Counted from the stretch's first letter, positions 26,123 to 34,609 are shown. The stretch: DNA of 54,608 nucleotides from an uncultured Actinomycetes bacterium (GCA_903920435.1 CAIXMB010000122.1:1-54608), one strand, 5' to 3'. Made by a program: numbers and translations. The notes: generated from the letters alone by a model not told the origin.

Positions 26123-26370
26123 GCATGATCGACACCGTCGTGCGGGTGCTCGACACCCACGGCAAACTGACCACCCCCGCGGGCTCGCTCGCCCCCGACG
26201 CCGACCTCTACGCGGCAGGCATGACCTCGCACGCGAGCGTCAACGTCATGCTCGCCGTCGAGGACGCCTTCGACATCGAGTTCCCCGACGAGCTCCTCAC
26301 CAAGTCAACGTTCTGCTCCATCGGCGCGATCTGCAGCGCCGTCGAAGGTCTTCTGGAGGCCGCAGCATGA
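26119..26370 (+). CDS. Small aminoacyl/acyl carrier protein
   Basis: 83 residues. Four-helix carrier fold with the phosphopantetheine serine at Ser37 in G-M-T-S-H-A-S (normal ACPs have D-S-L), then NVMLAVEDAFDIEFPDELL, the standard helix 2-3 segment. The TSHASVNVML signature is like the carriers found beside amino acid:[carrier protein] ligases in proteobacteria, and unlike fatty-acid ACP. It overlaps the PPTase gene by four bases and the flavoprotein gene by four (ATGA both). It should hold an aminoacyl thioester for the next enzymes. Confidence 0.88.
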   Translation: MSMIDTVVRVLDTHGKLTTPAGSLAPDADLYAAGMTSHASVNVMLAVEDAFDIEFPDELLTKSTFCSIGAICSAVEGLLEAAA

Positions 26371-27542
26371 GAATGCCCACCACGATCGTCACGACGCCGG
26401 ATGCCCGTCCGCTCGCCGAGCGAGTCGCCCACGTCGCCGACATCGCGTCCCGCTACGCGGGCGAGGTAGACGCCGCCGCGCGCTTCCCCGCCGAGGCGGT
26501 CGACGCCATGCGCGCCACCGGACTGCTCGGCGCGAGCCTCCCCGTCGCCCTCGGCGGCGAGGGCCTCACGCTCACCGAGCTCGGCGACATCTCCGCGAAG
26601 CTCGGTGCCGCGTGCTCCTCCACCGGCATGGTGTTCGCCATGCACCACAGCCAGGTGCTCAGCCTCTCCCGCCACCTCGGCGGCTCTGCGTCGCTCGCCA
26701 TCCTCGCGGGCCGCATCGCGAGCGAGCAGCTGCTCATCGCGTCGGCGACCACCGAGCTCGGCATCGGCGGCGACGTGCGCACGAGCTTCTGCTTCGTCGA
26801 CCTCGACGGCGACACCGTGCGGCTCGTCAAGAATGCGCCGGTCATCTCCTACGGCTCCGAGGCCGACCTCGTGCTCGTCACCGCCCGCCGCAACGCGGAC
26901 AGCGCGCCGAGCGACCAGGTGCTCGTGGTGTGCGACGCGGCGAACCTCGCGCTCGAGGCGACCGGCGGCTGGGACACCCTGGGCCTGCGCGGCACGGCGA
27001 GCATGGGCTACAAGCTCAACGCGGTAGTTCCGGCAGACCGCGTGATCCCCGAGCCCTACGACGTCATCTCGGCAGAGTCGATGCTTCCGGTGTGCCACGT
27101 GCTGTGGGCATCCGTGTGGCTCGGCATGGCGCGCGCCCTCGTCGACACCAGCCGCCAGTACGTGCGCGCGGCCGCCCGCCGCACGATCGGCAGCGTGCCG
27201 CCCGGTGCGACGAAGCTCGTCGATCTCATCGCGGAACTCGAGCGCTTCGAGACCCTCGTGGCCGACCTCACCCGCCGCACGGAGTCGATCTGGGACGACC
27301 GCGCCGCGTTCGGTGCGATCGGCTACCAGGTGAGCATCAACAACCTCAAGGTGACGGCCTCGGAGCTCGTGGCGCAGGTGGCGCTCGCCGCCCTCGCGAT
27401 CACGGGCATCTCGGGCTACCGCAACGACGGCAAGCACAGCGTCGCGCGCATCTTCCGCGACGCGCAGGGCGCCGCCCTCATGGTCCACAACGATCGCATC
27501 ATCGCCAACACGGCCAGGCTCATCCTGGTCCAGAAGGGTTAG
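26367..27542 (+). CDS. Acyl-CoA dehydrogenase-like flavoprotein of the aminoacyl-carrier module
   Basis: 391 residues, normal for the family. N-terminal helical domain, middle beta domain (EQLLIASATTELGIGGDVRTSF; GWDTLGLRGTASMGYKLNAVVP), then the four-helix C-terminal domain ending GISGYRNDGKHSVARIFRDAQGA. The usual catalytic Glu near the C-terminus (E-G-T) is replaced by V-H-N-D at 373-376. FAD-dependent oxidation of a carrier-bound substrate is likely, by analogy with prolyl-carrier oxidases such as PltE/RedW. On glycyl-carrier it could only oxidise the C-N bond; on alanyl-carrier it could give a dehydro product. Overlaps the carrier gene by four bases. Confidence 0.85.
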   Translation: MRMPTTIVTTPDARPLAERVAHVADIASRYAGEVDAAARFPAEAVDAMRATGLLGASLPVALGGEGLTLTELGDISAKLGAACSSTGMVFAMHHSQVLSLSRHLGGSASLAILAGRIASEQLLIASATTELGIGGDVRTSFCFVDLDGDTVRLVKNAPVISYGSEADLVLVTARRNADSAPSDQVLVVCDAANLALEATGGWDTLGLRGTASMGYKLNAVVPADRVIPEPYDVISAESMLPVCHVLWASVWLGMARALVDTSRQYVRAAARRTIGSVPPGATKLVDLIAELERFETLVADLTRRTESIWDDRAAFGAIGYQVSINNLKVTASELVAQVALAALAITGISGYRNDGKHSVARIFRDAQGAALMVHNDRIIANTARLILVQKG

Positions 27543-27546
27543 TGAC

Positions 27547-28482
27547 ATGACCGACGTCCTCGCTCCCACCGCGCTCGACCTCGCCCGCCTGGAGTTCCGC
27601 GACGAACTGCTGGCCTCCGGCCTGCTCGTCGGCACCTCGGTGCCAGGCATCTACGGCCGCTCCGGCGACTTCGAGCGCGTGATCGCGGGCCTCGACCGCA
27701 TCCTGGGCGAGGCGTTCGCCGCGCTCGACGCCACGGTCCTGCGGTTCCCGCCCGTGTACCCGCGCGCGGACTTCGAGCGCACCGACTACATCGCGTCGTT
27801 CCCCGACCTGAGCGGCATCGTGTCGAGCTTCGAGGATGGCGACCGCGAGCACCGCGAGCTGCTGGCCGCCCGCGAGGAGGGCAGGGCCTACGAGGGTTGG
27901 CTGAAGCCCGCCGACGTCGTGCTCACCAACGCGATCTGCCACCCGCTGTACGCGACGCTCGAGGGCACGCTGCCCTCCGGCGGCGGCACGTACGACCTCT
28001 CCGGCTACGGCTTCCGCCACGAGCCGTCGTTCGACCCCATGCGCCTGCAGTCGTTCCGGATGCGCGAGTTCGTGTTCGTCGGCACCCCCGACGCCGCGCA
28101 GCTCTACCGCGACACCTGGCTCGACACGTCGGTGGCGCTGCTCGCCTCCCTCGGCCTGGCCGTGCAGGCCGTGCCGGCCAACGACCCGTTCTTCGGCCGC
28201 GCGGGCAAGATGCTCGTGAGCGCCCAGCTGCGCGAGAACCTCAAGGTCGAGATCATCGTGCCGCTCTACGGCGACCTGCACGAGGGAACAGCCATCGCGT
28301 CGGCGAACTGCCAGCGCGACCACCTCACCCACGCCTTCGACATCCGCACCACCGACGGCGAGGTCGCGCACGGCGCGTGCGTCGCTTTCGGCATGGAGCG
28401 CACGGTCCTCGCGCTCGTGCGCACGCACGGCACCGACCTCGAGGCCTGGCCCGTGGACGTGCGAGCCCTCCTCGGGCTGTGA
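27547..28482 (+). CDS. Amino acid:[carrier protein] ligase (class II synthetase-like)
   Basis: 311 residues. It belongs to the family of class II aminoacyl-tRNA synthetase homologs without a tRNA-binding domain, described from Bradyrhizobium as loading Gly or Ala on a phosphopantetheinyl carrier. Visible: FPPVYPRADFERTDYIASFP, motif 2 as FRHEPSFDPMR and SFRMREFVFVG, and motif 3 as ACVAFGMERTVLAL. Candidate zinc ligands are Cys131 (TNAICHPLY), Glu174 (RMRE) and Cys278 (HGACVAF), the Cys-Glu-Cys pattern known for the family; THAFDIRTTDG is also typical. ATP-dependent activation of an amino acid and transfer to Ser37-bound pantetheine is expected. Starts four bases after the flavoprotein gene. 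Confidence 0.9.
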   Translation: MTDVLAPTALDLARLEFRDELLASGLLVGTSVPGIYGRSGDFERVIAGLDRILGEAFAALDATVLRFPPVYPRADFERTDYIASFPDLSGIVSSFEDGDREHRELLAAREEGRAYEGWLKPADVVLTNAICHPLYATLEGTLPSGGGTYDLSGYGFRHEPSFDPMRLQSFRMREFVFVGTPDAAQLYRDTWLDTSVALLASLGLAVQAVPANDPFFGRAGKMLVSAQLRENLKVEIIVPLYGDLHEGTAIASANCQRDHLTHAFDIRTTDGEVAHGACVAFGMERTVLALVRTHGTDLEAWPVDVRALLGL

Positions 28483-28489
28483 TGCCGCG

Positions 28490-30169
28490 ATGATGATCGA
28501 TACCTGGTTCGGCGATCCCGAGTCGCCGAACCTCGGATTCCTCCACCTCCCCGACGACCGCAGGGCGGTCGGCGGCGTGGTGATCTGCGCGCCCCTCGGC
28601 TACGACCAGGTGCTCGGCTACCGCGCGCTGCGCTTCGTCGGCCAGGAGCTCGCCGCGCGGGGCGTTGCCGCGCTGCGCTTCGACTACGTGGGCGAGGGCG
28701 ACGCGGCCGGCCAGTCGGGCTCGGCCCACTCGCCCGAGCTGTGGATGTCGAGCATCGCGCGCGCCGCGGCCTACCTGCGTGAGGCCGGCGTGGAGAACAT
28801 CGCGCTGCTGAGCCTCGGCGCGGGAGCTCTGATCGCCAACGAGGCGGCCCTCACCGTCGACGCGACCGCGCTCGCGCTCTGGGATCCCGAGCTCTCGGGC
28901 CGCCGGTTCCTGCGCCGTCAGCGTTCGCTGTTCGAGCTCACCGTGGGCGACCACGGCGGGCCGAACGACCCCAACGCGCTGCTCTCGCTCACGCTGCACC
29001 CGGAGGCAGCGGCCTGGCTGCGCGCCCGCGAGGTCACCGCCGACGCCCTGCCGGTAGGCATCGACACCCTGATCGTCGGCCGTCGCGCCAATGACGAGAG
29101 CCCGGCCACCCTCGCGCTCAGGAGCACGCTCCCGGCGCGGGCCGAGTACCGCTCCGTCACCGGCCAGGAGGAGCTGCTCGAGGCGCCGAGCTCGCTCGCG
29201 GTGCTTCCGGAGGAGACGATCGCAGGCATGGCGGACTGGCTGCGCGAGCGGTTCCCCGCGGCATCCGTGCCCCTCACGCCCACGGTCACCGACCGCGCGG
29301 TCGTGGGCGAGGCGCCCGACGGCACGCCCGTGGTCGAGCGGCTGCTGCGGGTGGGGCCCGACGAGCTCTTCGTCATTGAGACCTCGCGCGAGGGCGACAC
29401 CGACTCCGGTGTCGTCGTGCTGCAGCCCGGCGCCGCGGAGCACCGCGTCGGTCCCGGCCGATTCCAGGTACTGGCTGCCCGCGAGCTCGCCGAACGCGGC
29501 TACCGCACCATCAGGTTCGACCGGCGCGTCACGGGCGACACGACCGAGGTCCGCCCCGGCGAACCGAGCCTGCTCTTCACCGAGGAGTGGGTGGATGACA
29601 CCGACCAGCTCGTCGCCGGGCTCGGCCTCACCGCCGACGTGGCGCACGCCGGCCTGTGCGCCGGCGGCTGGGTCGCCGCCCGCATGGCGGAGCGACGTGC
29701 CGCGCGACTGACCGTGCTGTTCAGCCCCAACTACTTCAAGACGGCGGCGCTGCGCGCGGGCGAGTACTCGGTGCTCACCCAGGAGGAGCGCAACGGCACC
29801 CGCCGGTTCAGCGGTCTCAAGCGGCGCGTGCGCGGCATCCTGCCCGGCTGGGCGTGGCCCGTGCTGAGCAAGCTGCAGCTGTTCCACGACCCGGCGGTGC
29901 TCCTCGAGGCATCGACGCGGCGCGAGTCCAGCACCGTTGCGCTTCTGCTCACCCCGCACGATCGCGAGAACTTCGAGGCCCACCGCGGGCCGGATGCGGT
30001 AGCCCGCCTCCAGGGCAAGGGCGCAGACATCCGGGTCACGAACTACCCGTTCGGCGACCACTCGCTTTTCGGTGAGGATGTGCGAGCGGCCATGCTCGGC
30101 GACCTCCTCGCCCTCGTCGAGGAGACGCTGCCCCGCGCCGCCGCGGTCACCGCCGGGTCGAGAGCATGA
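28490..30169 (+). CDS. Tandem alpha/beta-hydrolase protein with Cys nucleophile
   Basis: 559 residues: two alpha/beta-hydrolase-like halves. Half 1 (about 1-260: ICAPLGYDQVLGYRAL, RFDYVGEGDAAG) resembles the hydrolases linked to exosortase/EPS loci; its nucleophile elbow is S-L-G-A-G, with Gly110 where Ser should be, so it is probably inactive. Half 2 (about 290-550) has G-L-C-A-G with Cys390 at the nucleophile site and a late His524 (FGDHSLFG), a thiol-type triad. Such Cys enzymes often transfer acyl groups rather than hydrolyse them. Next to the aminoacyl-carrier module it could move the aminoacyl group to a sugar or release it. It begins 7 bases after the ligase gene and overlaps the flippase gene. 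Confidence 0.78.
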   Translation: MMIDTWFGDPESPNLGFLHLPDDRRAVGGVVICAPLGYDQVLGYRALRFVGQELAARGVAALRFDYVGEGDAAGQSGSAHSPELWMSSIARAAAYLREAGVENIALLSLGAGALIANEAALTVDATALALWDPELSGRRFLRRQRSLFELTVGDHGGPNDPNALLSLTLHPEAAAWLRAREVTADALPVGIDTLIVGRRANDESPATLALRSTLPARAEYRSVTGQEELLEAPSSLAVLPEETIAGMADWLRERFPAASVPLTPTVTDRAVVGEAPDGTPVVERLLRVGPDELFVIETSREGDTDSGVVVLQPGAAEHRVGPGRFQVLAARELAERGYRTIRFDRRVTGDTTEVRPGEPSLLFTEEWVDDTDQLVAGLGLTADVAHAGLCAGGWVAARMAERRAARLTVLFSPNYFKTAALRAGEYSVLTQEERNGTRRFSGLKRRVRGILPGWAWPVLSKLQLFHDPAVLLEASTRRESSTVALLLTPHDRENFEAHRGPDAVARLQGKGADIRVTNYPFGDHSLFGEDVRAAMLGDLLALVEETLPRAAAVTAGSRA

Positions 30170-31428
30170 GGGCCAAGGCGACGACCACACGGCTCGGGCT
30201 CTTCGGTGCCTCGGTCGTGCTCAACGGCGTCATCAGCCTCATCACGATCCCCATCGTCATCGCCGTCGCGGGCGCCGACCCGTGGGCGTCGATGGCCACC
30301 GGGCAGTCGATCGGCAACTCGATCGGCGTGCTCGTGCTCTTCGGCTGGGGCCTGACCGGCCCCGCGACGATCGCCATGGCACCCGTCGACAAGCGGCCGG
30401 GGCTCTTCCTCGACTCGCTGTTCTCGCGCATGGCGCTCCTGCTGCCCCTGCTGCTCATCCAGGCGGTGGTCACGATGGCGATCGTGCCCCACGCCAAGTT
30501 CGTCGCGTTCGTCGCCGGCCTCGCGATGACCCTCGCGGGCGTCTCGGCCAACTGGTTCTTCACGGGGGAGGGCCGCCCGGGCCGCTTCCTCCTGCTCGAC
30601 ACGGTGCCGCGCGTCCTCGGCACCGTCGCGGGGCTCCTCCTCGTGGTCTTCACCGATGAGCTGCTGTACTTCGCGCTCGCCCAGCTCGCGGGGTCGCTGC
30701 TGGCGCTCGCGGTCTCGTGCTACGTGATCTTCCGCGGCCAGCACCTCGACTTCCGCGAGGCCGCGCGCTGGCGCAACATCGTCGGGCGGCTCGGCGAGCA
30801 GCGCCACGGCATCGTCGCGACGGGGCTCTACGCGGGTCTCACCCCCGCCGTCCTCGGCATCGTCGCTGTGACCGCGCCGCCGGCGCTCCCGCTCTTCGTG
30901 CTCGCCGACCGCCTCTCCAAGTTCGTCGGCATGGCGTCGTCGCCCCTCATCCAGGTGTTCCAGGGCTGGGTGCCTGCGGCGCGCGGCGGGGAGCTGGCTC
31001 GGCGCATCACGCTCTCCGCCCGCATCACGCTGGCGCTCTCGATCCTCGCCGGTGCTGCGTACGCCGCGCTGCTGCCGTTGTTCAGTGAGCTGCTCACGCA
31101 CGGCCAGGTGGCGGTCGACACGTCGTCTGCCATCGCGTTCGGCATCGTGGCATCCTCGTGGGTGCTCTCGCCGTACCTGACCAACGTCGGGCTCATGGCC
31201 GTCGGCCGTGTGCGCGTCATCGCCGTCAGCGCCGCGGTCGGCGTACCGCTGACCCTCGTGCTCCTCGCGATCGCCGAGTTCGCGGGGCTGCGCGAGTTCG
31301 CGCCGTGGGCGCTCGTCATCGGCAACACCGTCGGGATGATCTGGCTCGGCATCGCCCTGCGCCGGGCGATGAACCACCCGGCCGAGCCCGCCCTCGTACC
31401 CCAGCCCATCCTGGAGACGGTGCCTTAA
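30166..31428 (+). CDS. Wzx-like oligosaccharide flippase
   Basis: 420 residues, about 12 membrane spans, MOP/MATE-like exporter: KATTTRLGLFGASVVLNGVISLITIPI at the start and GEGRPGRFLLLDTVPRVLGT in the middle. It should flip undecaprenyl-linked repeat units from the cytosolic to the outer face. The ATG overlaps the hydrolase stop (ATGA), placing it as the last gene of the aminoacyl operon; export of a decorated unit is the natural reading. Its TAA is part of the first TTAACCC heptamer of the Wzz control region. Confidence 0.88.
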   Translation: MRAKATTTRLGLFGASVVLNGVISLITIPIVIAVAGADPWASMATGQSIGNSIGVLVLFGWGLTGPATIAMAPVDKRPGLFLDSLFSRMALLLPLLLIQAVVTMAIVPHAKFVAFVAGLAMTLAGVSANWFFTGEGRPGRFLLLDTVPRVLGTVAGLLLVVFTDELLYFALAQLAGSLLALAVSCYVIFRGQHLDFREAARWRNIVGRLGEQRHGIVATGLYAGLTPAVLGIVAVTAPPALPLFVLADRLSKFVGMASSPLIQVFQGWVPAARGGELARRITLSARITLALSILAGAAYAALLPLFSELLTHGQVAVDTSSAIAFGIVASSWVLSPYLTNVGLMAVGRVRVIAVSAAVGVPLTLVLLAIAEFAGLREFAPWALVIGNTVGMIWLGIALRRAMNHPAEPALVPQPILETVP

Positions 31429-31506
31429 CCCCGCGATTAACCCCTCAACCGCCCCACGCCCTCAACCCCGGTGCGCTTGCCGGGGTACGCCCGTTGTCCG
31501 TAGTTT
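31425..31506 (+). promoter_or_regulatory. EPS operon 3 control region: tandem TTAACCC heptamers and promoter
   Basis: TTAACCC at 31425-31431 and 31437-31443 (12-base period), the first containing the flippase stop codon. ACCCCGG (31465-31471) and CCGGGGT (31480-31486) form an inverted repeat; TTGCCG (31477-31482), 18 bases, then TAGTTT (31501-31506) is the likely promoter. The -10 starts 64 bases after the second heptamer starts, the same as at the acpS operon. The leader has CCCAGG/CCTGGG arms (31543-31566) around TTTACCCGCTT, then AACCCGAAAACCC. Confidence 0.55.
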
Positions 31507-31594
31507 GGATGACGAGGCCACCTGTACCCGCATCGCGGCCTCCCCAGGCTTTACCCGCTTCCTGGGAACCCGAAAACCCGGAGCCATCCCCCCA

Positions 31595-34500
31595 ATGGAT
31601 ATCCACGAATACTTCGGCGTGCTGCGCCGCGGCTGGGCACTCGTCGTGCTCGGGCTGCTCGTCGGCATCGTCGGTGGAGCCGCCGCGAGCGCCATCCAGC
31701 CTCGCGTCTATGCGGCGACCTCTCGTGAGATCCTGACCAACAGCGAGGCGACCGGCGACCTCACCCAGTCGCTCCAGGCGTCGAACCTGGCGGAGGGGCG
31801 CATCGCCTCGTATGTGCTCGTCGCGACGAGCGGCCTCGTGCTCCAGCCCGTCATCGACGAGCTCAAGCTCGACATGACCGTGCAGGAGCTGGCGAGCCAC
31901 GTCTCCGTCGTCGCGCCGCAGAACACCCTCATCGTCGAGATCACGGCCACGGCCGCGACCCCCGAGCTCGCCAAGTCGATTGCCAACACCGTCTCCTCGG
32001 TGTTCAGCGACGTCATCGAGAACCAGATCGAGAACGCGACGACCCCCACGGTCGGCGCCGACGACGGTACGGATGCCGCGGCCCCCGTCGCCACGACGCC
32101 CGTGCGCATCGTCAACATCGAGCACGCCTCGCTCCCGACGGCGCCCACGCTCTCCAACGCGCCCCTTCTCCTCGGCGTGGGAGCGATCCTCGGCCTCGCC
32201 ATCGGCCTCATCGGTGCCTCGCTGCGGGAGTCGCTCGACCGCCGCATCCGCGGCCGGAAAGACGTCGCGGCGGTCACCGAGCGGCCCGTGCTCGGCCAGA
32301 TCCGGCCCGATCGCGGAGTCAAGGCGAGCCCCATCGTCATGCACACGAGCTCGCAGAGCGCCATCGCCGAGTCGTTCCGCGGCCTGCGGGCGAGCGTCGA
32401 CCACGTGCGCTCGCGCGACGTGGTGAGCACCTTCGTCATCACCGCGATGGCGCCCCGGCAGGGGGCATCCCTCGTCGCCGCGAACCTCGCGCTCGCGATC
32501 GCCGACACCGCGACCACGGTCGTCGTCGTCGACGCCAACCTGCAGTCACCGAACCAGGCCGAGATCTTCGACGTGGATGCTGGCCCCGGCCTCACCGACC
32601 TGCTCACGACCAAGATCAGCCTCGACGAGGTGGTGGCCGCCGGCCCGAGCGACAACATCTGGGTGGTGCCGATCGGCTCGCGCCGAGCCAAGTCCGCAGA
32701 CCTCCTCGCGACCCCGCGCATGCGCGCCCTCATCGTCGAGCTCGAGGCCCGCTTCGACGTCGTCATCATCGACACGCCCTCCATCAGCACGGCGACGGAT
32801 GCCACGGTGCTCGGCTCCCACGGAGCGGCGACGCTCCTCGTGGTCGCCGAGGGCACCGCGACCCGCCCCGCCCTCGCCGAGGCGCTCACCGCTCTCGCGG
32901 CCGGGGGAAGCATCCCAGCCGGGATCGTGCTCAACCAGATTCCGCGCAGCACCCGCTCGCTGCGCCCCGAGGCCCCGGCCCCCGCGCGCACATCCCGCCG
33001 CGTGACGGGTGCCGCGGTCAAGGCCCCCGCGGTGCGCGCCGCCGAGCCCGTGGTCGAGGCGCCCGCCGTGGCCGAGCCGGTCGCCGTGGCCGAGCCGGTC
33101 GCTGAGGTTCTCGAAGCGCCGGTAGTCGAGCTCGCCGAGACCCCCGCCCCCGCACTGCCCGCCCCGATCACGGAGGTGCCCGTCGCCCCCGTCGTCGCCG
33201 TTCCCGCTCCCGTGGAGGAGAAGGTGCTCGAGATCACCCCGCCCGCAGTCGAATCCACGTCGGGACGCGCAGCGGCCCGCGCCGCGCGAGTCGCAGCGAA
33301 GGCCGCGGCGCGCGCCGCGGCATCCCGTCCGCAGCAGCCCGTCTCGCGATTCGCGCCGAAGCCCGCGCCGGCGCCCAACGCCTTCGACATCCTCTCGTCC
33401 GACCGCCGAGTCGCCCCCGCGCCGATTATCGACTCGGTGCCGGTGCTCGAGCCCGTCGACGAGAACTCGAACCCCGTCATCGACGTTCCCCGTGGCGACA
33501 CGGGCGAGCGCGTGACCCTGCTTGCCCCCCAGCCCGGCGACCCGACCCCCGAGGAGCTCGCCGAGATCGTCGCCAATCAGTTCAAGGATGATGTCGTGTA
33601 CGAGATCCCCGTCGAGGCGTTCGGCAGTTTCCACCAGATCGACGCCGACGCGTTCGCCGCCATCGACAACGAGCCGACGATTCTGCCGCCGTTCAAGCAC
33701 ACCGAGCCGGAGGTCGCGCCCGGCACCCTCGTCATCGACCCGGTCGACCCGCTCAGCACCGGATCGTTCTCCGTCGCGCAGCCCGCGCCGCTCACCGAGG
33801 AGAACGCCGCGTTCGTCATCGACCTCCTGGCGGACGAGCCGGTCTACGACATGCCGCGCGTCGAGGACTGGGCGGGGGAGCCGGCCCCGGCACCGTTCGA
33901 GTTCGAGGACTCCGACCCCGCCGCCCACGGCCTCACCGAGCCCGAGTTCGATGCATCCGTCTACGCCCTCGACGACGTCATCGAGATCAAGACCGGCGAG
34001 CCCGAGACCCATTTCCCGGTCGCCGCCGAGGAGCCTGTCGTGCACGAGCCGGTGGCGGAGGCCACGGATCCCCGCGCCTTCGTCGCCCCGTCGTCGTGGC
34101 CCGCGCCCCGCCTCATCTCCGACTGGCCGGTCGCCCCGGAGCTGCGCGACCAGCAGGCAGAGGCCGCTGCCGCCGTCGAGGCCGAGCCGGTCGCCGAGCA
34201 GGCCGCCGAGCCCGAGTTCGACGATGCGCCCGTGTACGAGATCCCGGTGATCGCCCCCGTCGCCGTCGAGGAACCGGTCGTGGAGCCTGTCGCGGAGGAG
34301 CCCGCCGAGGAGCCCGTCGCGGAGCAGTCCACCGCCGACGAGCCGGTCGACGAGGAGACGCAGCTCGGCCCGACCCTGGCCCGCGTGACCGCCCACCCGA
34401 CCCGCGAGCGCCTCGCGCGCGAGAGCTACCTCCTCAAGTCGCGCGAGCTCGAGCGTGCCGCCCAGGAGCGCCTGCGCTACGAGCAGGAGCGGCTCGAGGC

Positions 34501-34609
34501 GCGCATCCGTGAGCAGCTCGAGGCCGACCGGCGCCAGCTCGCCGGCAAGCTCGACGAACTGCTGGAGGAGACCGTGCTCATGCCCCGCAAGGCGGCCGAC
34601 GGCTCTTAG
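31595..34609 (+). CDS. Wzz chain-length protein fused to a pseudo-tyrosine-kinase and a long acidic tail
   Basis: 1004 residues from ATG 31595 (a longer frame to 31505 lacks a ribosome site). Wzz part: span 1 at about 14-36 (WALVVLGLLVGIVGGAAASA), a periplasmic-type loop, span 2 at about 187-208. Then a BY-kinase/ParA-like domain (about 275-470) with VVIIDTPS (Walker B), but Walker A reads APRQGASL with Ala291 where Lys belongs, and the DxD box is VDANLQ. Residues 480-1004 are a Pro/Ala/Glu/Val-rich tail with four V-Y-x-x-P-like motifs (Tyr 669, 751, 790, 881) and a terminal coiled coil (about 930-990). It probably controls chain length and scaffolds the EPS machine without kinase activity. 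Confidence 0.85.
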   Translation: MDIHEYFGVLRRGWALVVLGLLVGIVGGAAASAIQPRVYAATSREILTNSEATGDLTQSLQASNLAEGRIASYVLVATSGLVLQPVIDELKLDMTVQELASHVSVVAPQNTLIVEITATAATPELAKSIANTVSSVFSDVIENQIENATTPTVGADDGTDAAAPVATTPVRIVNIEHASLPTAPTLSNAPLLLGVGAILGLAIGLIGASLRESLDRRIRGRKDVAAVTERPVLGQIRPDRGVKASPIVMHTSSQSAIAESFRGLRASVDHVRSRDVVSTFVITAMAPRQGASLVAANLALAIADTATTVVVVDANLQSPNQAEIFDVDAGPGLTDLLTTKISLDEVVAAGPSDNIWVVPIGSRRAKSADLLATPRMRALIVELEARFDVVIIDTPSISTATDATVLGSHGAATLLVVAEGTATRPALAEALTALAAGGSIPAGIVLNQIPRSTRSLRPEAPAPARTSRRVTGAAVKAPAVRAAEPVVEAPAVAEPVAVAEPVAEVLEAPVVELAETPAPALPAPITEVPVAPVVAVPAPVEEKVLEITPPAVESTSGRAAARAARVAAKAAARAAASRPQQPVSRFAPKPAPAPNAFDILSSDRRVAPAPIIDSVPVLEPVDENSNPVIDVPRGDTGERVTLLAPQPGDPTPEELAEIVANQFKDDVVYEIPVEAFGSFHQIDADAFAAIDNEPTILPPFKHTEPEVAPGTLVIDPVDPLSTGSFSVAQPAPLTEENAAFVIDLLADEPVYDMPRVEDWAGEPAPAPFEFEDSDPAAHGLTEPEFDASVYALDDVIEIKTGEPETHFPVAAEEPVVHEPVAEATDPRAFVAPSSWPAPRLISDWPVAPELRDQQAEAAAAVEAEPVAEQAAEPEFDDAPVYEIPVIAPVAVEEPVVEPVAEEPAEEPVAEQSTADEPVDEETQLGPTLARVTAHPTRERLARESYLLKSRELERAAQERLRYEQERLEARIREQLEADRRQLAGKLDELLEETVLMPRKAADGS

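Noticed and set aside
26119-28482. Fatty-acid or polyketide synthesis cluster around the carrier protein
   Set aside because: No ketosynthase, acyltransferase or adenylation domain is present; the ligase is class II synthetase-like and the carrier has T-S-H in place of D-S-L, so an aminoacyl role fits better.
31595-34609. Functional bacterial tyrosine autokinase
   Set aside because: The Walker A lysine is Ala291, the DxD box is altered and no C-terminal Tyr cluster is present.
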